Shown here: positions 8,449 to 17,189 of the stretch, piece by piece
How the letters are laid out: each line of letters opens with the position of its first letter
How positions within the stretch are numbered: position 1 is the stretch's first letter
Source of the DNA: CAYVTD01 sp964577665
GTDB taxonomy: Bacteria > Bacteroidota > Ignavibacteria > Kapaibacteriales > UBA2268
Length of the DNA stretch: 64,000 nt
Assembly: GCA_964577665.1 (NCBI GenBank)
Contig: CAZOBD010000004.1
Location: forward strand, 1 to 64,000
Direction: 5' to 3'
Position numbers and translations under genes: made by a program
Notes under the pieces: model-generated
Told to the model about the DNA's origin: nothing
The model's database searches: none
What the model saw: the letters and a program-made list of their open reading frames with translations, nothing else

Positions 8449-9936
8449 ATGGAACAGACCGCTGACCTGACCATAGACGTAAACTCTTATACGCTGACAG
8501 CCTTCTTGCTCTATATGCTGATTATAGTAGGCATAGGCATATTCTCTTCAAAATTTTCCTCCAAAGGTATGGCAAACTTTTTTCTCGGGGGAAGGAAGCT
8601 AAACAGATACGTTGTTGCCCTGTCTGCGGTAGTATCAGGACGCAGCGCGTGGCTGCTTTTAGGTTTTACGGGAATGGCTTACGTTAGGGGTATGTCGGCA
8701 ATATGGGCTGCCGCCGGCTATATTGTCTCTGAGTTTCTCCTTTTCTTTTTTTACGCCCCCAGACTGAGAAATTTTACCGAAAAAAGAGACTGCATAACTC
8801 TCCCCGATTTCTTTGCAGAAAGGTTTAATGACAGAACCGGTTCTCTGCGCATAATATTGGTTTCCGTAATAGTTCTCTTTATGGTTAGTTATGTATCGGC
8901 GCAGTTCGTCGGCGGCGGTAAGGCATTCGCTTCCAGTTTCGGATTAAGCAATACGGCAGGAGTTTTAATAACTGCCGGAATAGTTTTGTTTTACACCGTA
9001 ATAGGAGGATTCCTCGCAGTCAGCCTTACCGATATGCTGCAGGCAATTTTCATGATTATAGCTCTTTTAGTCCTGCCGGTTGTAGCTATTGTAAATTTCG
9101 GCGGCTGGGAGCTAATAACAGCCGAGCTTGCCCGCACGGACACATTATTCTTAGATCCTCTGGCACTTTCGGGAGGGGCGCTTATCGGATTTCTCGGTAT
9201 CGGATTGGGTTCGCCGGGTAATCCTCACATTTTAATCCGGTATATGTCCATAGAAAATTCAAAACATCTGAAAGCATCAGCATATATAGGTACTATCTGG
9301 AATGTGCTGATGGCTGTCGGAGCTTTGTTTATCGGTATAGCAGGCAGAGCATATTTTCCTGATTCGGCTTTGCTGCCGGGTAATGATCCCGAAAACCTGT
9401 ATCCTCTTCTTGCCGAGAACCAGCTTCATCCCATACTTTTCGGTATGATAATATCCTCAATTTTTGCTGCAATAATGTCCACATGCGATTCACAGCTTCT
9501 GGTAGCCGCTTCCAGTATTGTAAGGGATATTTATCAAAAGGTTATCAAAAGAGGCAGAGTAGTTTCAGAAAAAACTCTAATGATCCTAAGCAGAGTGATG
9601 GTAACTGTGCTGGTAGTAGCAGCGCTGATTCTTGGAATGCTTGCTCAAGAGCTGGTTTTCTGGCTCGTTTTATTTGCCTGGGCAGGTCTTGGAGCTGCTA
9701 TAGGCCCCGTTTCCATTTTAGCACTGTTCTGGAAGAAGACAAGCTTGTCAGCAGTAACAGCCGGTATGCTGACAGGTACTTTTACCGTTATTATATGGTA
9801 TTACATACCGTCTTTGAATGAACTGATGTATGAGCTGGTACCCGCATTTTTTCTAAGTACAGCCGTTACAATTATTGTCAGCTTGTTTACAAAGGCTCCT
9901 GAAAATTCCGAAGCAATGTTTAAGGATATGGAATAA
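8449..9936 (+). CDS. Sodium/solute symporter (SSS family, PutP-like)
   Basis: The 495-residue protein has about 13 hydrophobic segments and the hallmarks of the sodium:solute symporter family: NFFLGGRKLNRYVVALS at about 44-60, the SAWLLLGFTG segment of TM2, and GGFLAVSLTDMLQAIFMI of TM6. The family couples sodium entry to uptake of proline, pantothenate, sugars and similar solutes. The SVVSGRSAWLL-like TM2 is closest to PutP proline transporters, but substrate assignment from sequence alone is unsafe. It is followed by repeats and not by a partner gene. Confidence 0.9.
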   Translation: MEQTADLTIDVNSYTLTAFLLYMLIIVGIGIFSSKFSSKGMANFFLGGRKLNRYVVALSAVVSGRSAWLLLGFTGMAYVRGMSAIWAAAGYIVSEFLLFFFYAPRLRNFTEKRDCITLPDFFAERFNDRTGSLRIILVSVIVLFMVSYVSAQFVGGGKAFASSFGLSNTAGVLITAGIVLFYTVIGGFLAVSLTDMLQAIFMIIALLVLPVVAIVNFGGWELITAELARTDTLFLDPLALSGGALIGFLGIGLGSPGNPHILIRYMSIENSKHLKASAYIGTIWNVLMAVGALFIGIAGRAYFPDSALLPGNDPENLYPLLAENQLHPILFGMIISSIFAAIMSTCDSQLLVAASSIVRDIYQKVIKRGRVVSEKTLMILSRVMVTVLVVAALILGMLAQELVFWLVLFAWAGLGAAIGPVSILALFWKKTSLSAVTAGMLTGTFTVIIWYYIPSLNELMYELVPAFFLSTAVTIIVSLFTKAPENSEAMFKDME

Positions 9937-9976
9937 CCATGATTTAGGAAAATCACACAAAGGGATGATTATTTTT
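9937..9976. repeat. Dispersed repeat A, copy 1
   Basis: One of six copies (others near 12870, 13031, 13751, 37586 and 53222) of a roughly 40 bp element. Its core is an inverted repeat TGATTT-nnnn-AAATCA followed by CACAAGGnGATGATT (in the orientation of this copy). Copies occur in both orientations and always next to gene ends or other repeats. Confidence 0.75.
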
Positions 9977-9981
9977 AAGCA

Positions 9982-10101
9982 AGATGTCAGACACCTTTGA
10001 GGTGTCGGACATCTGATTATCAAAAAACATCCCCTCTTGAGAGCAATGACCTAACAATTGGAGGAAAAAGATGTCCAACATCTGGCAGATGTCGGACATC
10101 T
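9982..10101. repeat. Two GATGTC palindromes
   Basis: Two hairpins, 9982-10014 (14 bp arms, one mismatch, loop TTTGA) and 10069-10101 (15 bp arms, one mismatch, loop GGC), belong to the same GATGTCCnnCATC family as the terminators at 49443, 56746 and 60898. The second is preceded by A5, so on the minus strand it would end in a T tract. Here they do not lie directly after a minus-strand gene. Confidence 0.75.
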
Positions 10102-10258
10102 GAAGGGCAAAGTAAAAAATAAAAAGATAAAACAATATTTTAAATTATCTTAATCATTGGAATATTCTACTGAGATGATTCCGAGTCTAACTGATTTTTC
10201 TAATATTTAAAAGTTAAGAGCGTCTATAATTATTATTAGTTTAACCATAGACTTAAAT

Positions 10259-10345
10259 ATGAAGAAAAAGAATAAATGCTGTATGAAGGGATGCAAGAAC
10301 TGTAAAATTTTTAAAAAACTGAAAAAAAAGAAGAAAAACAGTTGA
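10259..10345 (+). CDS. Possible 28-residue Cys/Lys-rich peptide
   Basis: A short frame starting with ATG encodes 28 residues: a KKKNK start, the cluster CCMKGCKNC at residues 7-15, then a lysine-rich end. The CC-x2-GC-x2-C arrangement matches the metal- or disulfide-type motif seen in small bacterial CCxxGCxxCP proteins (DUF5522-like) and in oxidoreductase-like N-terminal domains. The Pro-Tyr/Trp that often follows is absent here. Half the remaining residues are lysine. It sits 140 bp upstream of the Omp28-type gene. There is no strong ribosome-binding site, so it may be chance or a remnant. Confidence 0.35.
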   Translation: MKKKNKCCMKGCKNCKIFKKLKKKKKNS

Positions 10346-10455
10346 TTATTAAAAATCCTTACTAATATTTTAAAGTATTTCTTTTATCGTAAATTTTAAA
10401 AAAAATAATTCCTTGTAAAATCCAATATTTTTCCTTATATATGGATATTATAAAT

Positions 10456-10472
10456 GTTAATTTTTTGTTAAC
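10456..10472. promoter_or_regulatory. Small inverted repeat before the Omp28-type gene
   Basis: GTTAA-(7)-TTAAC sits directly before the GGAGG ribosome-binding site of the 10485 gene. It could be an operator or a hairpin hiding translation signals. AT-rich palindromes this short also occur by chance. Confidence 0.2.
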
Positions 10473-10484
10473 GGAGGACTCCTT

Positions 10485-12629
10485 ATGAAAAAATTATTTA
10501 CCTTCATTGCTGTTTTCATTCTTTTCTCGTTTAACGCATCATTTTCTCAGGATATTGTCAGCACTGATCCACAGCCGAGAAACGTAGTGCTCGAAGAATT
10601 CACGGGCATTTACTGCGGTTTTTGTCCCTACGGACATGAAATAGGTCAGGCAATACAGGACAATAATCCCGGCAGAGTAGTACTGATTAATATTCATGCA
10701 GGCAGTTATGCCAATCCGCAGCCCGGAAGCGGGCATCCTGACTTCAGAACACCCTATGGCGACGCGCTTGTGCAGATGTCTAATCTTGCCGGTTACCCGG
10801 CAGGTCAGGTCAACAGACAGCTTTTTTCAGGAGAAGAATATCAGCAGCAGCGAGCCGGAGCTCTTGCCCTAAGCAGAGGCGGATGGGAAGCTGCTTCTAA
10901 CGTAATTCTGGCGGATGGTAATTCTCCCGTGAATATTGGAGCAAAAGTTGAAAGAAAATCCCTTACTACACTTGAAATCACTGTTGAGCTGTACTACACA
11001 TCTGATGTTTCCCAAAACAACAAACTTAATGTAGTCCTTCTGGAAAACGGCTTCGTAGGTTATCAGGGAGGCAGTAAAGGCGGCGATGATTATGTACATA
11101 ATCATATTTTGAGAGACATGATTACAGGACAGTGGGGCGAAGTCATATCAGAGACTTCGCAGGGTTCCCTTGTTACAAAAACATACACTTACGAACTTAC
11201 CGACAGGGTCGATCCCTTGGGAAGCGAGCTTCAGCTTGCATTTTTCGTTACAGGAGCGGACAACAAATATATTTATACCGGTACCGGGATTGAAGTTCCC
11301 GGAATAGAACCTAATGCTAAACTTACTACAACCGATGAACCATTAAAAGCAATTTTCAGCGGAAGCACGGTGGAAAAGACTGCTGCCCTTGAAAATATTT
11401 CCGATATGGAAATCACATTTGATATTACCTTGAGTGCAATTTCGGAAACTGCTGCCGGATGGCAAGCCGGACTAAAATATCCTGACATTACTCCTCTTAC
11501 TTTGGCACCGGGTGAATCCCGTGAAATATCTTATTACATTACATCAGATAATGAATACGGTAAAATGAGCGTAGAGCTGAATGCCGCAGAGAAGGAAACT
11601 GAACTTATGCTTTCCTATTCCGACGGACTGAAAGTAATCTCAGCGGATGCAGAGAATTTCCTTGTGGCAGATAAAGCCGAAGAATCTTATTCCATCAAGC
11701 AGTTTATTCAGGATGCAGGATATTACGATTTTCTCGAAATATATCCTGAAGAATACGAATTTATAAGCAATCTTATGAGTAATGCAGAAACGATTGTATG
11801 GGACGCCGGCGTAAATTATTCTCTTACAACAAATGACATTAACTCACTTATTAATAAGATGAACAATGACGTTAATCTGCTGATTTTAGGAAACAGAATA
11901 ATCGGCAATCTTAGCGGAGCAAATGCACTCGGATTTTTCGGAACGAATTATCTGGGTTATTCCACTCAGGGATACGGAAGCTCTCCCTGGCGGGTATGGC
12001 TGTCGGGAGTAAGCGGCGACCCCATAACAGGCTCTCTTGGGTTGAATTTTGAAGGAAACCTCATACAATGGCTTATTTCTATAGTTGAAATAACCGATCC
12101 TCAAACTACAACACCAATACTGCATTTCACAAATACCGGCAAAAGAGTTATTTATAATTCACAAACTCAGACGAGAGATACTTTTGATATTAAAGGGGAA
12201 GATGCCGTTTTCGGAGTGAAAATTGATAAAGGAGCTAGCAAACATGTGCTAATAGGTATTACTCCTTATGTTATCGTTGATCAAAACAGAAGAGAAATAA
12301 TTGTAAGAGAAGCCCTGAACTGGATAAACGGCGTAGTTGATGTAGAAGACAACTCTTTGAATGCATCATCAAATGTTTCTGCAAGTCCGAATCCTGCTGA
12401 GAATTTTCTTAATCTCCGTTATAATATAACCGGAACTAAATCTTCGCAGGTATCAATAAAAGTGGTTGATAATTTCGGCAGAATAGTTGCCTGCACTAAA
12501 ACAATGCACCTTAATCCCGGAAATTATACGGAATATCTCGACCTGAGAAAAATTTCCGCCGGATCATATAATGTATTGGTCAGCATAAACGGCAAAACCG
12601 AGACAGAAAAGATAATTGTAATAAAATAA
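10485..12629 (+). CDS. Secreted Omp28-type thioredoxin-fold protein with T9SS sorting domain
   Basis: The 714-residue protein has a signal peptide (1-21, ending ASFSQ). An Omp28/thioredoxin-like domain follows, with a CGFC motif at Cys44-Cys47 (VLEEFTGIYCGFCPYGHEIG). A beta-rich middle comes next, and then a C-terminal T9SS type A domain from about residue 625 (SPNPAENFLNLRYN to the KIIVIK end). It should cross the inner membrane by Sec and be placed on the surface or released by the T9SS. Omp28 proteins are known from Porphyromonas as adhesin-like surface proteins. The CxxC hints at disulfide chemistry but activity is unproven. The start is fixed by GGAGG 7 bp upstream, and a terminator follows at 12646. 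Confidence 0.88.
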   Translation: MKKLFTFIAVFILFSFNASFSQDIVSTDPQPRNVVLEEFTGIYCGFCPYGHEIGQAIQDNNPGRVVLINIHAGSYANPQPGSGHPDFRTPYGDALVQMSNLAGYPAGQVNRQLFSGEEYQQQRAGALALSRGGWEAASNVILADGNSPVNIGAKVERKSLTTLEITVELYYTSDVSQNNKLNVVLLENGFVGYQGGSKGGDDYVHNHILRDMITGQWGEVISETSQGSLVTKTYTYELTDRVDPLGSELQLAFFVTGADNKYIYTGTGIEVPGIEPNAKLTTTDEPLKAIFSGSTVEKTAALENISDMEITFDITLSAISETAAGWQAGLKYPDITPLTLAPGESREISYYITSDNEYGKMSVELNAAEKETELMLSYSDGLKVISADAENFLVADKAEESYSIKQFIQDAGYYDFLEIYPEEYEFISNLMSNAETIVWDAGVNYSLTTNDINSLINKMNNDVNLLILGNRIIGNLSGANALGFFGTNYLGYSTQGYGSSPWRVWLSGVSGDPITGSLGLNFEGNLIQWLISIVEITDPQTTTPILHFTNTGKRVIYNSQTQTRDTFDIKGEDAVFGVKIDKGASKHVLIGITPYVIVDQNRREIIVREALNWINGVVDVEDNSLNASSNVSASPNPAENFLNLRYNITGTKSSQVSIKVVDNFGRIVACTKTMHLNPGNYTEYLDLRKISAGSYNVLVSINGKTETEKIIVIK

Positions 12630-12645
12630 GTCAAGTATTACTCTT

Positions 12646-12686
12646 TAAAAATGGGGCTGTATTTAACTACGGTCCCATTTTTTTTT
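12646..12686 (+). terminator. Terminator after the Omp28-type gene
   Basis: An inverted repeat AAAATGGG / CCCATTTT with a long loop of about 19 nt is followed by T9. It lies 17 bp past the stop at 12629. Confidence 0.65.
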
Positions 12687-12699
12687 CATCTGTTTATTT

Positions 12700-13055
12700 T
12701 ATGCCCCACCCTAACCCTCCCCAAAGGGAGGGAATTCAATGATATTGCTCCCTCCCCTTGGGGAAAGCCGGGGTGGGGTCTCATACGGTTTTTCATCTCA
12801 TTCCCAAACTCCGATTTGGGAATGTACTTTTCTTTCAAAACTCTGTTTTGCATTAACTCGTAAACAATCAACTCCTTGTGTGATTTTCCAAAATCATGGG
12901 CGTTTCATCTGTTTATATTCGATCCCTCCCCGGTACTCCCTTACAAGAAAAGGAAGGAGAAATATTATTGAAGCCCCTTATTTATAAGGGGGTTTGGGGG
13001 ATCTCTTCTATCGATTTCATTTTTTTTCCAAATATTCATCTCCTTGTGTGATTTC
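12700..13055. repeat. Repeat island I (left part)
   Basis: No gene here. In order: a G/C-rich repeat of the CCCCACCCTAACCC / CCCTCCCCTTGGGG type (12701-12785, also near 13661, 37395 and 53497), repeat B with the perfect hairpin ATTCCCAAA-CTCCGA-TTTGGGAAT (12800-12823) and its tail to about 12866, repeat A copy 2 (about 12870-12912), an ACTCCCTTACAAG-type unit, and CTTATTTATAAGGGGG followed by TTTGGGGGATC at 12975-13003. Repeat A copy 3 begins at 13031. Confidence 0.75.
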
Positions 13056-13074
13056 TTAAATCATGGGGGTTTCA
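13031..13074. repeat. Dispersed repeat A, copy 3
   Basis: This copy overlaps the 3' end of the nitrilase remnant and supplies its last codons and stop, so the remnant was joined to the repeat. Confidence 0.7.
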
Positions 13075-13601
13075 TATAGCACACTCTGCCTTGTGCAGTT
13101 AATATTCAAACTGAGAATATCTGGACGAGAGTAATGTCCTGAAGGATCGAAATTTTGTCTTTCTCTTAAGACGGAGCTTAAATCCAGTTCAGCCGTGATA
13201 AATGCTTCTTTTTCACAAACAGGTTCGATTATCCATGATCCATCAGGGGCAGCAATGCAGGAACCGCCGCCGGCAGGCATACTTTTCATTTTAGATTTTA
13301 TCAAAGATGCATGAGGCAGTTCGTCTGAAATATTTTTTGTAAAGAGTATTGAAGAAGCAGAAATAACAAAACTCCGCGACTCTTTTGCAATAAAGCGGGC
13401 AATGTCATAAGTATTTTCCAGACTGCCGGGCCAGACAGCTATATGGACATTTATACCCTGAGCATACATTGCGCTTCTTGCCAGCGGCATCCAGTTTTCC
13501 CAGCAGTTAAGCCCCCAGAGAGTAAAACCGTCAAGCTTATGTGCCGCGATACCGCTGCCGTCACCTATCCCCCATACGAGTCTTTCTTCATAAGTAGGCA
13601 T
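13056..13601 (-). pseudogene. 5'-truncated nitrilase (carbon-nitrogen hydrolase) remnant
   Basis: The 181-residue frame matches the C-terminal part of aliphatic-type nitrilases, which hydrolyse nitriles to acids: MPTYEERLVWGIGDGSG, then GFTLWGLNCWENWMPLARS carrying the catalytic Cys, then YDIARFIAKESRSFVISAS. Full proteins are about 310 residues. The first 125-130, with the catalytic Glu and the Lys that normally directly precedes MPTYEER, are absent. The frame begins exactly where a palindromic repeat (13611-13641) and a G/C-rich repeat start upstream, and its last codons run into repeat A. It therefore cannot form the Glu-Lys-Cys triad and is best read as a decayed fragment. Confidence 0.8.
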
Positions 13602-13610
13602 GGGGTTTCA

Positions 13611-13650
13611 GATGGACTCCACTTTTAAAGTGGAGTCCATCTACGAATAA
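13611..13650. repeat. Repeat C, copy 1 (31 bp palindrome)
   Basis: GATGGACTCCACTT pairs with AAGTGGAGTCCATC in a nearly perfect 31 bp palindrome, followed by TACGAATAA. A second copy with the same tail lies at 37548-37588. It abuts the truncation point of the nitrilase remnant. Confidence 0.8.
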
Positions 13651-13659
13651 ATTTTTCAC

Positions 13660-13795
13660 CATCCCCTTGGGGAGGGCTTGGGTGGGGTCTCTTACGGTTT
13701 TTCTTTTACAATACGATTTTTCCTTCAATATATGGCAAATCTACCAAAAATAATCATCCCCTTGTGTGATTTTCCCAAATCATGGTTGTTTCATT
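13660..13795. repeat. Repeat island I (right part) with repeat A copy 4
   Basis: Another CCCCTTGGGGAGGGCTTGGG-type unit with its GGTGGGGTCTC and TACGGTTTTTC tail (compare 12760-12795) is followed by repeat A copy 4 (13751-13795). This ends 10 bp before the stop of the next gene. Confidence 0.7.
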
Positions 13796-13804
13796 TAAAG
13801 AAAT

Positions 13805-16800
13805 TTATTTTTTCATTATTTTTGCATAAAAAATATCGGTGCCGCTGCTTAGAATTACTAAGTAAGCTCCGTCAGGCTTTCCGCTGAGGTCTAATCGAGT
13901 TTCGGCACCGGATGATACGCGCTTCTCTAAAATCTGCCTGCCAAGCATATCCTTAACTGTTATTCGTAATTCACCCGTTAAATGATTCAATGGAGTAATA
14001 TTGAAAACACCTTCTGAAGGATTGGGATAAATTTTGAAAGGCAATGCTTTTAGGCTGATTTCATCAACGCTTGAGACTACATTGTAAGGATTGGACATCT
14101 CCGAGCATCCCCACTCATTGAATATTTCTACGGTATAATTACCAAGCTTGTCAATCTCATAAGTTCTTTCATCCGCCCCGAAAATTCGCTTTCCGTCATA
14201 ATACCATCTGTATCCTGCTGCTTTAACCGTTTCCAAAAGGCTGCCTTGTTTCTGCCACAGCGGAGGTTTTTCCGGCTTTTCTTTCTGCTCAACGGTTATC
14301 TCGTCATAAGCCTTGCAGTTATCAGCAGTAAAAGCGGTAACTGTATATTTACCGGGCTCTGTTATTTTTATTGAACGTGAGTCTCCTCCGTTTGACCATT
14401 CATATTTTGTAAAGCCGAAATTAACACTTAAGGTCAGTTCTTCGCCTTCGCAGAGCCAGCCTTCGCCGGAAGTGGAAATCTTTAAATCAGGTACTGAAAG
14501 CACTTCTACCGCAACACCTCGAGACTTGGCATTACACCCGCTTTCGTCTTCCACTATCAAAGAATAAACACCTTCTTTTTTTACAATGATTTCTTTTGAA
14601 GTCTCGCCGGTTGACCAGAAATAATTTTCATAATCGCCCATTGCTCTGATAATTACACTGTCTCCCCGGCAAAATTCCGTTTCTCCGATTACTTCTACTT
14701 CGGGCTGGGGCAGATTGCAGTCCAAAAGAGGTATTTCCCAAACTCCCCTGCCGTAAGTGCCTGCAATAAGTTTTTCAGAATTTTCCTGAATTTTGAGCTC
14801 TGAAACAATAACGTTAGGCAAAGCAGCGCCATAACTCTCCCACCAGCCGGAGCCGTAATCGGAATAATAAACACCGACATCAGTACCTATATAGAGCCTG
14901 TCGGGTGAATTTTTTTGATAAACTATAGTGTTTACAGGTATATTCGGCATATTGCCGCTCAGATTAACAGGGTTTTCATCATCATACCGTACAACTTTAT
15001 GATTCGGATCAAATCCAGAATAAGTAATCCAGACTCGTTTATTATTATTAGGATCAACTTCGATTGAACTTATTCCTGCTGCCGCTGTCTGTATCTTCTT
15101 CCATGTATCCCCGCCGTCATAAGTTACGTACAAATCACTTAAAGTACATGCGTAAATCGTTTTTGAATCCGATGGAGCTACTTTAATATAGCGAAAAGCC
15201 GTACCATTCAGATTAGTAGTTTTTTTCCAGGAATCACCCCTGTTAGTTGACTTGTAAATATTTTGAAAACCAACATATATTGTTCTGCCGTCGTTTGGAT
15301 CTATAGCAATGGGAGTAACCCATGCGCTGTTTTCCTGTACTTGATAAACGGATATAATGGGTCCGTCAAAGTCTTTTCCGAAATTGGTTGATAAATAAAA
15401 AGAGCCGTATGGATTAGAAGAATAGCAGTACCTCGGGTTAGACGGATCAATGGCACACATCATGCCGTCGCCTGCGCCAACATGCGTCCATTTTCCGTTT
15501 TGATATCTGCTGGTACCGTTATCCTGAGAACCTGCAATAATGTAATCATCTCCGCTTTGTGAAATATCCACTGAGTAAAACTGCGTAATGGACATTCCGT
15601 CGCTGATAAAATGCCATGACGAACCGCCGTTTGTAGTGTAATCAATGCCGCCGTCGTGAGCTGCAAAAAGCTTAGTAGAATTATTTTGGTATTCCATATC
15701 GTGAATATCAGCATGGACATAAGGCTTGCCATAATACCCAATCCAATGTGCGTTCATATCCCATGAATAACCAAAATTACCCGATTTCCAAATATTAATG
15801 CCTCCGGTATGAATAGTATTGGTATTATTAGGGTGAACAGCGAGACAGAGATCATACCAGCCCTGCCCTGTTTGAGCGTCTCCGCCTGTGCCTTTGTATC
15901 TGCCGAGAAGATTAGGAGTACTATTATCTGTAACTTTCTGCCATGTCTTTCCCATATCCGTAGATATCTGAACAGAATGAAAAGATTTGGTGTTTATTAT
16001 GGAACATAAAGCATACACATAATTTGAGTTTTTTCTTGTAACAGCCAGTGCAATCCTGATAACGTCGCTGAATTGCTTCATTAACTCCCAGTTTCTGCCG
16101 TTATCGGAAGAGCGGTATATGGCAGTGCCTCCGGTATATGAAAATGTGGATGCATATACATAATTCGGATCACCGGGATGGAACTCCATGTCCTTAAAAT
16201 ATCCGCCGGGTGATACCTGATCCCAAAATTTCCCGCCGTCAGTTGTGCGGTATATTCCTTTTGCGGTTGCCGCAAGAACAATATTCTCATTTTGGGGATG
16301 AACCAGGATACGTGTTATCTGATTTCCGCTTTCAAAATCGTAAGAAAGCCCTGTGGTCTCCCAAGCAGCTCCCCCGTTAGTAGTTTTTAAAAGACCTATG
16401 CTGTAGTAAGGCGAAGTAACGCTGAGAGAACCTACGGCATCACCGGTAGCTACATACACAATATTCGGATTAGTTTTTGCAATGGCAATATCAGAAACGC
16501 CGAGGGAGAGAAAATTGGTATATGGAAATACCGACCAGGTGCTGCCTCCGTCGGTAGATTTCCATACACCTCCCGAAGCAGCTCCTGCCCATAGTTCATT
16601 GAAATTTGCCGGATGAAATCTTATTACATTTACTCTGCCGATACCTTGATGCCTTACTGATGGCGTAACATCAGGCGTATTAACCGGACCGAGAAGTTTC
16701 CACTCAAGGTCCTTAGCTGCAAGAGGCTGATCACCGTTTTTTTCATATAACATAAGTTCATTTTTCTTAAACTCAGTTACTTCTTTAAGAATTTCACCGC

Positions 16801-17089
16801 CGTCGGGTATAGTGCCGTTTGGAAAAACTCTTGATTCCCAAAAGTACTCCCAGCGCTTAAACTGCTTCCAGCCCCGTTTCATTTCATCGGGTAAGCCTTC
16901 CCACTGAACAGAGAAAGCATCCCTGATCTGATAAAAATCAGGCTTTTCGATTTTTTCAAGTTCTTTCAGCGGGCGGTTGTTTTTCTCAAGAAGTTCGTCG
17001 GAAATATTCTTCTCGGAAAGTACAGTTCCTCCGGCAATGATAAGTGAAAAAATAATTAATAAATATTTTTTAATTGTCGTCGTATGCAT
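13805..17089 (-). CDS. Secreted sortilin/BNR-propeller protein with T9SS sorting domain (paralog 1)
   Basis: The 1094-residue protein has a signal peptide (about 1-25), an N-terminal segment containing RGWKQFKRWEYFWESR, and then about 600 residues of sialidase/VPS10-type beta-propeller repeats of the form GGVWKSTDGGSTW, GLLKTTNGGAAWE and YRTTDGGKFWDQ. Two or three Ig-like modules follow (YFWSTGETSKEI, YEWSNGGDSRSI). The C-terminal T9SS domain starts near 1020 (FKIYPNPSEGVFNI) and ends in YAKIMKK. It is probably exported by the T9SS and cell-surface bound. No sialidase Asp-box catalytic set is evident, so a binding or adhesive role is more likely than hydrolysis. The ATG has GAGGG upstream. 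It lies downstream of and parallel to its paralog at 17190-20426. Confidence 0.88.
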   Translation of the reverse strand: MHTTTIKKYLLIIFSLIIAGGTVLSEKNISDELLEKNNRPLKELEKIEKPDFYQIRDAFSVQWEGLPDEMKRGWKQFKRWEYFWESRVFPNGTIPDGGEILKEVTEFKKNELMLYEKNGDQPLAAKDLEWKLLGPVNTPDVTPSVRHQGIGRVNVIRFHPANFNELWAGAASGGVWKSTDGGSTWSVFPYTNFLSLGVSDIAIAKTNPNIVYVATGDAVGSLSVTSPYYSIGLLKTTNGGAAWETTGLSYDFESGNQITRILVHPQNENIVLAATAKGIYRTTDGGKFWDQVSPGGYFKDMEFHPGDPNYVYASTFSYTGGTAIYRSSDNGRNWELMKQFSDVIRIALAVTRKNSNYVYALCSIINTKSFHSVQISTDMGKTWQKVTDNSTPNLLGRYKGTGGDAQTGQGWYDLCLAVHPNNTNTIHTGGINIWKSGNFGYSWDMNAHWIGYYGKPYVHADIHDMEYQNNSTKLFAAHDGGIDYTTNGGSSWHFISDGMSITQFYSVDISQSGDDYIIAGSQDNGTSRYQNGKWTHVGAGDGMMCAIDPSNPRYCYSSNPYGSFYLSTNFGKDFDGPIISVYQVQENSAWVTPIAIDPNDGRTIYVGFQNIYKSTNRGDSWKKTTNLNGTAFRYIKVAPSDSKTIYACTLSDLYVTYDGGDTWKKIQTAAAGISSIEVDPNNNKRVWITYSGFDPNHKVVRYDDENPVNLSGNMPNIPVNTIVYQKNSPDRLYIGTDVGVYYSDYGSGWWESYGAALPNVIVSELKIQENSEKLIAGTYGRGVWEIPLLDCNLPQPEVEVIGETEFCRGDSVIIRAMGDYENYFWSTGETSKEIIVKKEGVYSLIVEDESGCNAKSRGVAVEVLSVPDLKISTSGEGWLCEGEELTLSVNFGFTKYEWSNGGDSRSIKITEPGKYTVTAFTADNCKAYDEITVEQKEKPEKPPLWQKQGSLLETVKAAGYRWYYDGKRIFGADERTYEIDKLGNYTVEIFNEWGCSEMSNPYNVVSSVDEISLKALPFKIYPNPSEGVFNITPLNHLTGELRITVKDMLGRQILEKRVSSGAETRLDLSGKPDGAYLVILSSGTDIFYAKIMKK

Positions 17090-17142
17090 GATATTACCCT
17101 CTTATAAAAATCTTTTTTACTGCAAAAAGTCCGATAATGCGG

Positions 17143-17166
17143 TGCATTGAGCGATAGTCGAAATGC
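17143..17166. repeat. Small palindromic repeat between the two propeller genes
   Basis: TGCATT and AATGCA bracket GAGCGATAGTCGA. It resembles the short TTCGACTnCGCTCA hairpins common as dispersed repeats in bacteria. There is no T tract, so a terminator role is unlikely. Confidence 0.4.
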
Positions 17167-17189
17167 AGTGAAATATTTGATAGAAAAAA

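Noticed and set aside
9982..10101. CRISPR array
   Set aside because: Only two similar palindromes occur and there is no regular spacer pattern or cas gene.
12651..12987. Open frames of 60-82 codons in the 12.65-13.0 kb region
   Set aside because: They run through dispersed repeats on both strands, have no protein-like composition and no ribosome-binding site, so they are by-products of repeats.
13443..13628. Plus-strand frame across the nitrilase remnant
   Set aside because: It is the antisense shadow of a protein-like minus-strand frame.
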